Assembly (NCBI GenBank): GCA_036564195.1
Contig: DATCLA010000302.1
Coordinates: 1 to 14,165 of the forward strand
DNA length: 14,165 nt
DNA from: DATCLA01 sp036564195
GTDB taxonomy: Bacteria; Bacillota; UBA4882; UBA8346
Direction: 5' to 3'
The position numbers and the translations under genes are program-made. The notes below the pieces were generated by a model. The model was not told the DNA's origin. It saw nothing but the letters and a program-made list of their open reading frames with translations, and ran no database searches. Shown in pieces: positions 7,221-13,534 of the stretch (position 1 is its first letter; each line of letters opens with the position of its first letter).

Positions 7221-7373
7221 TTATTTATCCGTGAGTTGAAAAACATAGTCTTCCCCATCAACATCAATCAGCCCGGTAATCACCGGGCATTTGGGGCAAT
7301 CTAGTTCAAGCTTCATATCAAGGTTGTTCTCAATATAATCTATAGCTGCGTTAAATCTGTCAAGCCAATCCAC
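7221..7373 (-). CDS. 50-residue ORF with an AraC-like N-terminus
   Basis: A GTG at 7371-7373 with a strong AGGGGGG ribosome site about eight bases upstream opens a 50-codon frame ending in TAA at 7221. The first part, DWLDRFNAAIDYIENNLD (2-19), closely resembles the extreme N-terminus of AraC-family regulators that start with the DNA-binding domain. The rest, with a CPKC pair (26-29) and ending in DGEDYVFQLTDK, does not continue the helix-turn-helix domain. It may be a regulator gene that lost most of its length by internal deletion, or an unrelated small protein with a short chance resemblance. The two cysteines could bind metal, but that is a guess. A perfect 7-base inverted repeat (7271-7277 with 7282-7288) lies inside the frame around the CPKCPVITG region. 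Confidence 0.45.
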   Translation of the reverse strand: MDWLDRFNAAIDYIENNLDMKLELDCPKCPVITGLIDVDGEDYVFQLTDK

Positions 7374-7396
7374 ATTCTTCCCCCCTTCCACAACTT

Positions 7397-7452
7397 ATTA
7401 TAAAGGAGATACATATGCTATACCCTGCAAACCATGTCTAAAAATGCAGGGT
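7397..7452 (-). promoter_or_regulatory. TATAAT box with a long inverted repeat upstream
   Basis: The minus strand has a perfect TATAAT (7397-7402) 24 bases before the GTG of the 50-codon ORF. The expected -35 position (7420-7425) is poor, but an inverted repeat with 8-base arms, ACCCTGCA (7422-7429) and TGCAGGGT (7445-7452), overlaps it and extends upstream. The arm centres are 23 bases apart, about two helical turns. That layout fits an activator-dependent promoter, while a hairpin ending the fragment at 7473-7583 is the alternative. No T-run accompanies it. Confidence 0.35.
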
Positions 7453-7472
7453 TGTTAATAATAAAATATTGC

Positions 7473-7583
7473 TTATTGATTCCAAATTGCTTCTAACTCC
7501 GTCTTAGTATACTTCTCCCAAACGAAAAGTAAATCTGGGCTTTTAAAAGCCTTAGCTTTACCCAATCGTAACTGCAGAATAGG
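7473..7583 (-). pseudogene. Open fragment resembling the C-terminus of a lost protein
   Basis: The minus-strand frame between the stop at 7584-7586 and the TAA at 7473-7475 reads as protein-like sequence, with KAKAFKSPDLLFVWEKYTKT followed by ELEAIWNQ, then stop. There is no ATG or ribosome site; the only candidate start is a TTG at 7563-7565 (30 residues). The charged and aromatic composition looks like real coding sequence rather than random DNA, which suggests the 3' end of a gene that has decayed. I cannot assign a family. Confidence 0.3.
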
Positions 7584-7607
7584 TTAGCTCTGGTGATCAT
7601 GTCAAAA

Positions 7608-7898
7608 TCAGGAAATTAGCAGGGCCCGGTCAGCGTAACCGGTTAGTTTGAAGGTTTTGAGGATGCGGCTTTGAATTGGGGATACCATTGCCAGCAGGAG
7701 GATTAGCAAGCAACATTCCATCCGGGGAATAAGGATCAAACCAGCCTGCAACACTAGGCATAACAGGCAAAAATGGTCCGTCTCAGCCGCCGCGGACTGA
7801 GGGGGATGGAAATGACCCACTACCAAAATTAATAAACAGCTGGAGATAATTGCGGTTAATTTGCGGATGGTTTGTCGCTTCATTGCATTCCATTTCAA
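7608..7898 (-). CDS. Small membrane protein of unknown function
   Basis: Up to 96 residues, with an N-terminal signal-like or membrane segment (about 13-28), a short polar stretch containing HFHPP, then a hydrophobic region with HFCLLC (42-47) and ECC (61-63), and a polar tail ending GYADRALLIS. I do not recognise a family with confidence. The histidine and cysteine pattern near membrane segments recalls small proteins found beside metal transporters, and the gene lies 86 bases after zupT on the same strand. The start is uncertain: TTG at 7898 has GGGGAT five bases upstream, whereas the ATG at 7883 (Met6) lacks a good site. The frame could be spurious, but its signal-peptide-like start favours a real gene. 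Confidence 0.45.
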   Translation of the reverse strand: MKWNAMKRQTIRKLTAIISSCLLILVVGHFHPPQSAAAETDHFCLLCLVLQAGLILIPRMECCLLILLLAMVSPIQSRILKTFKLTGYADRALLIS

Positions 7899-7966
7899 GT
7901 TTTATCCCCAATCGGATCACTTCTGCCAATTGGTTTATGCTTTACCAGATTCAATCAGAATTTTTA

Positions 7967-7996
7967 TTAAATGAATAATACCTCTTAAATGAATAA
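7967..7996. repeat. 18-base near-tandem repeat at the zupT stop
   Basis: TTAAATGAATAA occurs at 7967-7978 and again at 7985-7996, with an 18-base period. The second copy encodes the last codons and stop of zupT. It looks like a small slippage duplication of the gene's end. Confidence 0.5.
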
Positions 7997-8800
7997 CAAC
8001 AGGCTGACTGCCATCACGATCATCCCGGCAATCAGACCATAAATGGAACGGTGGGGATCGCCATATTCCCGGGCGGTCGGCAACAGTTCATCCAGGGAGA
8101 TGAAGACCATGATCCCGGCCACCGCGGCGAAGAGCAAACCAAAGATTACATCATTAAAGAAGAAGAGCAGGATAGAATAACCGATAAGGGCCCCCAAAGG
8201 TTCGGATAAACCGGATAAAAACGATAGGACAAAAGCTTTCTTCCGGCTGCCGGTAGCATAATAGACCGGTATCGAAACCGCGATCCCTTCCGGGATATTA
8301 TGAATGGCAATGGCTACGGCGATGGCGATTCCGAGGGAAGAGTCCTTCAAGCCCGCCGTGAAGGTGGCCAGCCCTTCCGGAAAATTATGAATCGCAATGG
8401 CCAGTGCAGTTAAGGTACCCATCCGCAGTAGTTTCCGCTGACTGGTCAGAGCTTGATCGGCGTCAATCTCCTCCACTTTACGGGTTTCATGCGGGTTTTC
8501 CGAGGCGGGAACCAGTTTGTCAATGATAGCGATTAAAAACATTCCGGCGAAAAAGGCCCCCACGTTTACCCAGGAACCGGTGACCATTCCCAAGGCTTTG
8601 ACCAAGGAATCTTTAGCTTTGACAAAGATTTCAATCATTGAAACGTAAATCATCACCCCGGCCGAAAAACCCAGGGCCAGCGAGAGAAACTTAGTATTGG
8701 TCCGCTTAGCGAAAAACGCCAAGGCACTCCCGATACCCGTAGCCAATCCGGCAAAGAGCGTTAAACCGAAAGCGATCAGGATACTGTTAACATCAGTCAC
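7985..8800 (-). CDS. zupT: ZIP-family zinc transporter (ZupT type)
   Basis: Membrane transporter of the ZIP family, predicted to import Zn2+ and possibly Fe2+, Mn2+ or other divalent metals. The 271 residues are typical for bacterial ZupT. About eight membrane segments are visible. The two metal-site signatures are intact: HNFPEG (138-143) in segment IV and HNIPEG (167-172) in segment V, followed by SLDELLPTA (235-243). A charged loop at about 100-125 (with DKLVPASENPHETRK at 94-108) precedes segment IV. The start is GTG with AAAGGAGGG about six bases upstream, a very strong site. It follows the MATE gene after 101 bases with no clear terminator, so it may be read from the same promoter. No Fur- or Zur-like operator is obvious. 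Confidence 0.93.
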   Translation of the reverse strand: MTDVNSILIAFGLTLFAGLATGIGSALAFFAKRTNTKFLSLALGFSAGVMIYVSMIEIFVKAKDSLVKALGMVTGSWVNVGAFFAGMFLIAIIDKLVPASENPHETRKVEEIDADQALTSQRKLLRMGTLTALAIAIHNFPEGLATFTAGLKDSSLGIAIAVAIAIHNIPEGIAVSIPVYYATGSRKKAFVLSFLSGLSEPLGALIGYSILLFFFNDVIFGLLFAAVAGIMVFISLDELLPTAREYGDPHRSIYGLIAGMIVMAVSLLLFI

Positions 8801-8901
8801 GAAAATCCCTCCTTTGACAGATACACAGGTTATTGCCGATTTACGCTAAACTACTTGAACATTTTGTCCAATTTCCAATCCATTTTCCATAAAGCGAACA
8901 T

Positions 8902-10281
8902 TTAGAGCGCCTCTTTGGGAAGGGGCCGAATTTCTTGATCATAAATCCGTCTCATAAAAATAGCGCTAAAAGTTACCGAGGCAATTTCGGCAATGGGAAT
9001 AGCCCACCAGACCAGATTGACCGAACCGGCTTGAGCCAATAAATACGCCGCCGGTAACAGCACCCCGATCTGTCTGGCCAGTGAAACAATCAAGCTGTAC
9101 ATCCCATTACCCAAAGCCTGGAAGACGGAGCCTGCGACTACGCAAAACCCGGCAAACAGATAGCTGACACTGATGATCCGCAACGCGGCAACCCCAATAG
9201 CCAACATTTCCGGGGTGGCATTGAATAGCAACAGTAATTTATCGGGGATACTCTGAAAGACGACAAATCCTACCAACATAATGGCAATGGCATACTTAAT
9301 ACCGAGCTTAATGGTCTTGGTCAGCCGAGAACGCTTTTTCGCCCCCAAATTATAGGCCAGAATCGGCACCATACCGCTGTTCAATCCAAACACCGGCATA
9401 AACACAAAACTTTGCACTCTAAAATAAACACCGAACACAGCCGCAGCGGTTGGGGTAAAGGACAACAAGATCTTATTCATCCCGAAGGTCATCACCGAGC
9501 CGATGGAGATCATGATAATCGACGGTAGGCCCACCGCATAGATCTTTTTAATAATCGCCATATCCGGCTTGAACTTTTTAAACGCCAGGCTAATCTCGTG
9601 GTTTTTGGTGAGATTAAAATAGATCGCCAACAGCATCGCCATTGTCTGTCCGATCACGGTGGCCACAGCCGCACCGGTCACACCCATTTTGGGACAGCCA
9701 AAATAGCCAAAGATCATAATCGGGTCCAAAATAATATTGACAATTGCCCCCAATGTCTGGGTGATCATAGTATAAAACGTCCTCCCCGTAGATTGTAAAA
9801 GCCGTTCAAAGGTGATCTGCCCAAAAAGGGCAAACGAAAAAACAGAGCAAACAAATAAATACTCCCATCCATAATTGAGAATTTCCGTGACATCGGTCTG
9901 TGCTTGAAAGAAAGGCCGTACCCCTAAAAAGCCAAAAATGACAAATGCCAGGCAGCTTAAGAGCGCTAAAAAAACACCGTTGCAGGCTGCTTTATTAGCA
10001 TTGGTACTATTTTTTTCTCCCAAACTTCTGGATAATAAGGCATTAATCCCAACACCGGTCCCGGAGCCTACCGCGATCATGAAGTTTTGAACAGGAAAGG
10101 CTAAGGAGACGGCGGTCAGGGCATTTTCATTAATTTGCGCTACAAACACGCTATCCACAATATTATATAGGGCTTGGACCAACATGGAGGCCATCATCGG
10201 CGCCGACATGGTAATAAGTAAACGTCGGATCGGCATCACGCCCATCTTGTTTTCCGGGAGCGATTCCCTAGTCTGTGCCAT
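8902..10281 (-). CDS. MATE-family multidrug/metabolite exporter
   Basis: Twelve-segment antiporter of the MATE family (MepA/NorM type), expected to export cationic compounds using a Na+ or H+ gradient. The 459 residues show the two-fold internal repeat: the first half begins with PIRRLLITMSAPMMASMLVQ (17-36) and the second with the similar IYAVGLPSIIMISIGSVM (247-264). Family hallmarks include VDSVFVA (42-48), ALTAVSLAFPVQ (54-65), QSTGRTFYTMITQTLGAIVN (163-182) and VPILAYNLGAKK (305-316). The ATG overlaps the stop of the preceding kinase-like gene by one base (TGATG), and its GGGGGTGA ribosome site lies in the last codons of that gene, so the two are translationally coupled. The substrate cannot be read from the sequence. 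Confidence 0.93.
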   Translation of the reverse strand: MAQTRESLPENKMGVMPIRRLLITMSAPMMASMLVQALYNIVDSVFVAQINENALTAVSLAFPVQNFMIAVGSGTGVGINALLSRSLGEKNSTNANKAACNGVFLALLSCLAFVIFGFLGVRPFFQAQTDVTEILNYGWEYLFVCSVFSFALFGQITFERLLQSTGRTFYTMITQTLGAIVNIILDPIMIFGYFGCPKMGVTGAAVATVIGQTMAMLLAIYFNLTKNHEISLAFKKFKPDMAIIKKIYAVGLPSIIMISIGSVMTFGMNKILLSFTPTAAAVFGVYFRVQSFVFMPVFGLNSGMVPILAYNLGAKKRSRLTKTIKLGIKYAIAIMLVGFVVFQSIPDKLLLLFNATPEMLAIGVAALRIISVSYLFAGFCVVAGSVFQALGNGMYSLIVSLARQIGVLLPAAYLLAQAGSVNLVWWAIPIAEIASVTFSAIFMRRIYDQEIRPLPKEAL

Positions 10282-10877
10282 CAGCGTTCACCCCCAGAAA
10301 AGACCGCGACCAATTCCCGCAGTACCCGCACTACATTGGGAATGCCAATGCTGCTGTCGATGGATAAATGGTAATTCTGTGCCTTGCCCCATTTGTTTTG
10401 GGTAAAATAGTTGTAATAACCGGCGCGGTTTTTGTCCTGTTTTAGAAGATAATCATGATAATTGGCTACGTTTTCATGATAGACATCCCGCACACATTTG
10501 ATCCGCCACTCCAGGGGGGCATGGATAAAAATCCGCAGACAATTGTCGTAATCCCGAAGAACATAATCCGCGCAACGTCCCACTATTACGCAGGACCCTT
10601 TCTCGGCGATCTCCCGGATCACTTGCGACTGGGCCAAAAAGACTTGTTCAGCGAGAGGCAGCTCTTGACTTGTCATATAAAGATTATCGAAAAAACTGAT
10701 TGTCCTTTTCTGCTCCATCTTTTCAATGAAATCTTCGGCAAAACCGCTTTCTTCGGCAGCCAACTTAATAAGCTCCTTATCATAAAAAGGGATCTGCAAC
10801 TCCTGGGCCAGTTGCTGTCCGATTAATCTCCCGCCGGAACCATATTCCCGGGCAATTGTAATAATAAGATCTTTCAT
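10281..10877 (-). CDS. Cytidylate-kinase-like P-loop protein
   Basis: Member of the cytidylate kinase-like family (Cytidylate_kin2), a P-loop NTPase related to CMP kinase but distinct from the housekeeping Cmk. The 198 residues begin with IITIAREYGSGGRLIGQQLA (5-24), where REYGSGG is the family version of the phosphate loop. YDKELIKLAAEES (32-44) is the helix after it, followed by VIVGRCADYVL (97-107) and the lid-like KQDKNRAGYYNYFTQ (146-160). The conserved NYHLSIDSS (168-176) is at the C-terminal side. Substrate and function are unknown in the family. AAGGAG lies 13 bases before the ATG, further than usual. The coupling to a MATE exporter is the strongest clue to its role. A promoter lies upstream at 10941-10969. 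Confidence 0.88.
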   Translation of the reverse strand: MKDLIITIAREYGSGGRLIGQQLAQELQIPFYDKELIKLAAEESGFAEDFIEKMEQKRTISFFDNLYMTSQELPLAEQVFLAQSQVIREIAEKGSCVIVGRCADYVLRDYDNCLRIFIHAPLEWRIKCVRDVYHENVANYHDYLLKQDKNRAGYYNYFTQNKWGKAQNYHLSIDSSIGIPNVVRVLRELVAVFSGGER

Positions 10878-10940
10878 TGAATGCCGAATGCTCCTTCTAG
10901 TTAGAAATTAATCATGGTTTATAGCCATAAAACCACCCTA

Positions 10941-10969
10941 ATTTTATAGACATTTTTAGGAAAAGTCAA
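10941..10969 (-). promoter_or_regulatory. Sigma-A-type promoter for the kinase-like/MATE genes
   Basis: The minus strand has -35 TTGACT (10964-10969) and -10 TAAAAT (10941-10946), each five of six consensus bases, with an optimal 17-base spacer. Transcription would start near 10934, giving a leader of about 57 bases before the ATG at 10877. Early in the leader, GGTTT and AAACC can form a short hairpin. Confidence 0.65.
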
Positions 10970-11015
10970 TTAATTGGCTCTTACTTATTTTTCAAGACAA
11001 AGTTAAATATTGTTC

Positions 11016-11135
11016 GCTAAGGCTTCTCAGCTATATATGCTACCGGACCTCCATGTCCTGTCGCTTATTCACCCCATCCTGGTGGGTTTTTAAAGGCTCC
11101 GGGGATGGAGCCTTGCGACGCATCTTTTCAGGATG
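11016..11135 (-). ncRNA. Candidate structured RNA upstream of the kinase-like gene
   Basis: Several pairings cluster in this non-coding stretch. On the minus strand CATCCTG (11129-11135) pairs with CAGGATG (11075-11081), enclosing a perfect 8-bp hairpin AAGGCTCC/GGAGCCTT (11093-11114, loop ATCCCC). GTCGC (11115-11119) can pair with GCGAC (11060-11064), which would make a pseudoknot. GGAC/GTCC (11045-11058) and GCTGAG/CTTAGC (11016-11031) form further hairpins. A TATAAT box (11196-11201) upstream could drive it, though its -35 is poor. I could not match it to a known riboswitch class; the stretch after the first arm vaguely recalls, but does not fit, the class I cyclic-di-GMP fold. It could also be chance pairing in intergenic DNA. 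Confidence 0.3.
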
Positions 11136-11340
11136 AAAAACTGCGGTCGCCGTCGGAATCCGTGGGCCCAAATAAATAACCCCAGTAAATATTCAATTAT
11201 AGTAGACCCTAGAAACTGGGTACATATGCAACAAAATAAAACTATCAGACATCGATCGATCAAAAACCGCCCGGAGGCAGGAGGCCGACGGCGCGGCGAA
11301 ACAGGAGGTTTCACAGCTTATTCAAAGCACTAAAAAATTA
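11136..11340. other. Non-coding part of the 460-base intergenic region
   Basis: Frames of 66 and 74 codons overlap here on opposite strands but look non-coding: arginine- and proline-rich runs come from GC-rich DNA and no ribosome site fits. Visible items are TATAAT on the minus strand (11196-11201), a 10-base palindrome ATCGATCGAT (11251-11260), and a GC-rich imperfect hairpin followed on the minus strand by TTTTT (11262-11296), possibly a second weak terminator behind the one at 11341-11374. Confidence 0.45.
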
Positions 11341-11374
11341 CAAACAAAAACAGGCACGTTTCGCTCATGCCTGT
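11341..11374 (-). terminator. Intrinsic terminator of the ABC permease/hydrolase operon
   Basis: The minus strand reads ACAGGCA (11368-11374), a short loop region, then TGCCTGT (11350-11356) followed by TTTTGTTTG. The stem extends by a wobble and a G-C pair to nine base pairs. It lies 33 bases after the stop of the metallo-hydrolase gene, as expected for a Rho-independent terminator. Confidence 0.88.
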
Positions 11375-11406
11375 CTAGTGCATCATTAATTCAGGATTGC
11401 TGAGGA

Positions 11407-12348
11407 TTAGTTGAGAAAGTCATTCTTTCGGTTATACTGGGTGAGCACTCGGTATTGGCCATCGCCAGTAGTCGAGACTAACACGCAACCGTCGATACTA
11501 GTAATGTAAGTAGCGGCCCCCTCCCGCTTAAACTTCCGGTAGACATTGAGATCAGCGATGGCATCGTGCATCATCACGACGATCTTCGGACTGATGGCGT
11601 TCCGATAGGATCTTCCCGAGGAGGTATTGGCTCCATGATGACCCACCTTGAAAACATCAGAGTCTAATCTTGCGCCATAACGCGCCACTACCTCGTCTTC
11701 CCCGCTGGTATAGAGATCGCCCCCAAACAGGAAGGTCGATTTTTTATAAGTGAGTTTCAACACCAAGGAGTGATTGTTCACAAACTGCGTGCTCTGGGCG
11801 GGATAACCATCATAATACTTGATCCCGCGTGTTGGATAGAAGACCTCCACCAGCACCTGATCGCCAAAATAGAAAGTATCACCCTCCGCCAGAATCAGGT
11901 GGGGCGTCTTGGTTTGTTCGATGGCCGCCATATAATTATGGTAATGCTGGTTCGGATATACCAGTTCGCTGGTGTACACCCCACCAATTTGATAACTATT
12001 GATTAGTTGGGTAAAGTTGCCGACATGGTCCACATGGGGGTGGGAAGCTATTAAATAATCGATGCGTGTAACGCCAAGCGTTTTCAGAGCGTTATCCACC
12101 TCAATAAAGGTGCTGGGATTCCCAGCATCAATGACCATTATCTTACCGTCGGGCGAGGTAAGGATGGTGCAATCGCCGCTTTTATCTTCGTTGCGAGTGG
12201 TTAACTTGATGAAGCGGGCCGTTAATTTCCCGGCATCCTGCGCTGTATCAAAGATCTGAGCATAGCGGTCGACTATTTTTTCAGCCGCAACACTGTTGGA
12301 CAAAACCAGCAAAAGGCAAAGAATTATTAGATAAAACTTTTTTTTCAT
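11407..12348 (-). CDS. Exported metallo-beta-lactamase-fold hydrolase (ComEC C-domain-like)
   Basis: A 313-residue metal-dependent hydrolase with a signal peptide: KKK, a hydrophobic core (about 5-19) and a likely cleavage site after SVAA (19-22). The metallo-beta-lactamase motifs are complete: VIDAGNP (72-78), the zinc-binding ASHPHVDHVGN (101-111), NNHS (191-194), FGGDLYTSGEDE (208-219) and KVGHHGANTSS (234-244). The last motif and overall layout match the soluble hydrolase branch related to the C-terminal domain of the DNA-uptake protein ComEC; exported relatives include nucleases and phosphorylcholine esterases. The substrate is unknown. GGAGG lies six bases before the ATG and overlaps the stop of the permease gene (TAGGAGG), so it belongs to the ABC transporter operon and may process a substrate for it outside the membrane. 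Confidence 0.85.
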   Translation of the reverse strand: MKKKFYLIILCLLLVLSNSVAAEKIVDRYAQIFDTAQDAGKLTARFIKLTTRNEDKSGDCTILTSPDGKIMVIDAGNPSTFIEVDNALKTLGVTRIDYLIASHPHVDHVGNFTQLINSYQIGGVYTSELVYPNQHYHNYMAAIEQTKTPHLILAEGDTFYFGDQVLVEVFYPTRGIKYYDGYPAQSTQFVNNHSLVLKLTYKKSTFLFGGDLYTSGEDEVVARYGARLDSDVFKVGHHGANTSSGRSYRNAISPKIVVMMHDAIADLNVYRKFKREGAATYITSIDGCVLVSTTGDGQYRVLTQYNRKNDFLN

Positions 12349-12358
12349 CGACGGCCTC

Positions 12359-13516
12359 CTATTTCATTGCCGCCTTACTCATCCCGGTCAAAATATACTT
12401 CTGCAAGACCAGGAAGAGGATTACAATGGGAATGATGGCGATTACTGCGCCGGCCATGATCTCATTATAGTTAGCAGTCTCCATTCCTGCGAAGGTTTGA
12501 CGCAGGCGGGTAACTCCTACGGCCAATAGACGAAATTCATCCTTGGTAGCTACCATCTTGGGCCAGAAATAACTGTTCCAGCCGTTAATAAAGGTGATGA
12601 TCGAAACAGTAATCATCATCGGAGCGCACATAGGGATGAGGACATGGACAAGTAAACCGATGCGGTTCAAGCCATCCACCCGTCCGGCGTCCAGGTAGCT
12701 ATCGTCCACCGACATAAAAGCCTGACGTAACATGAAGATAAAATAAGCACTAACCAGGTTGGGCACGATTAGGCCCTGGAAACTGTTGATCCAGCCCAGC
12801 CGGGAGACCATTACATAGATGGGCACGAAAGTAACTTGAATCGGAATCATCATTGCGCCCAATACTAGTATAAACAGGGCATTCTTCCCTTTAAATTTTC
12901 CTTTTGAAAAACCATAGGCTGCCATTGATCCGAAGATAAGCTCACCGGCCATAATGAAGAAGGTAGTAACCAAAGTGTTAAAGAGGTAGCGGACAAAGGG
13001 AGCCCGTTTCATTACATTAGGAAAGTTGACCCACTGGAATTTTTGAGGCCATAAGGTTGGTACCGGGAACAACAATTCGTCGCTGGTCTTCAGTGAAGAA
13101 ATAACCATCCAATAGATGGGGAATAACATAACCAGGGTAATTAGCCCTGCTACCACATATTGGAGTATAACCCGGAAGCGGGCCAGATTCTCCTTGAACT
13201 TGGTCCCCCCGGTGGTTTCATCGCAGACTACAGTCTCCATCCTACAGGAAACGGCGAGCCAGGCAAAGCCCAGTAAGGTAGCGACCATGACAATCAGACC
13301 AATGCGTAAAAATTTCAGGCGATTAGTCGCAAAAAAGCCTAGCGCTTGCTTGATTTCATATTGGGTCAGGCCCTCGGCCATCTTACTCATCTGCAAATGA
13401 TACTGGAGATAACCTACGCTGCCCAAGACTACCATAAACAGGGATAAAGCCAGGAAGAGCAGTAAAAGATCAAACCAGCCCGAGCGGCGCATTTTGAGAA
13501 GTAAAGTTTCCTCCAT
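12359..13516 (-). CDS. Carbohydrate ABC importer permease (MalG/UgpE type) with N-terminal extension
   Basis: Inner-membrane permease of a carbohydrate-uptake (CUT1) ABC importer. Residues from about 115 onward are a normal MalG/UgpE-type protein: a first segment at 118-140 ending in SSLKTSDELLFP, the domain segments at about 178-265, the ATPase-contacting EAA-type loop DAGRVDGLNRIGLLVHVLIP (276-295), and GWNSYFWPKMV (312-322) before the last segment. In front of this lie about 110 extra residues with two additional membrane segments (about 15-36 and 70-92), so the protein has 385 residues instead of the usual 270-300. GGAGG is seven bases before the ATG. The upstream permease stops 18 bases before. 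The transported sugar or glycerophosphodiester cannot be told from the sequence. Confidence 0.9.
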   Translation of the reverse strand: MEETLLLKMRRSGWFDLLLLFLALSLFMVVLGSVGYLQYHLQMSKMAEGLTQYEIKQALGFFATNRLKFLRIGLIVMVATLLGFAWLAVSCRMETVVCDETTGGTKFKENLARFRVILQYVVAGLITLVMLFPIYWMVISSLKTSDELLFPVPTLWPQKFQWVNFPNVMKRAPFVRYLFNTLVTTFFIMAGELIFGSMAAYGFSKGKFKGKNALFILVLGAMMIPIQVTFVPIYVMVSRLGWINSFQGLIVPNLVSAYFIFMLRQAFMSVDDSYLDAGRVDGLNRIGLLVHVLIPMCAPMMITVSIITFINGWNSYFWPKMVATKDEFRLLAVGVTRLRQTFAGMETANYNEIMAGAVIAIIPIVILFLVLQKYILTGMSKAAMK

Positions 13517-13534
13517 TTTGTTTCCTCCTTCCGC

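Noticed and set aside
7271..7288. Perfect 7-base inverted repeat with a 4-base loop as a terminator
   Set aside because: It lies inside the 50-codon ORF and no T-run follows on either strand; it is noted only as part of that gene.
7403..7439. Plus-strand AAAGGAG followed by ATG and an eight-codon frame
   Set aside because: The site is the reverse reading of the TATAAT promoter region of the minus strand; the frame is tiny and nothing follows it, so it is probably coincidence.
8846..8890. Minus-strand 14-codon frame (MENGLEIGQNVQVV) between the MATE gene and zupT
   Set aside because: No ribosome site and too short to judge; open frames this short occur by chance.
11036..11150. Class I cyclic-di-GMP riboswitch
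   Set aside because: A hairpin followed by a CGCAAGGC-like stretch recalls the class, but the conserved GGCAAACC segment and receptor stem are absent, so I do not make the assignment.
11090..11333. Opposing 74- and 66-codon frames in the intergenic region
   Set aside because: They overlap each other on opposite strands, lack ribosome sites, have composition dictated by GC-rich DNA, and cover candidate RNA structure and hairpins.
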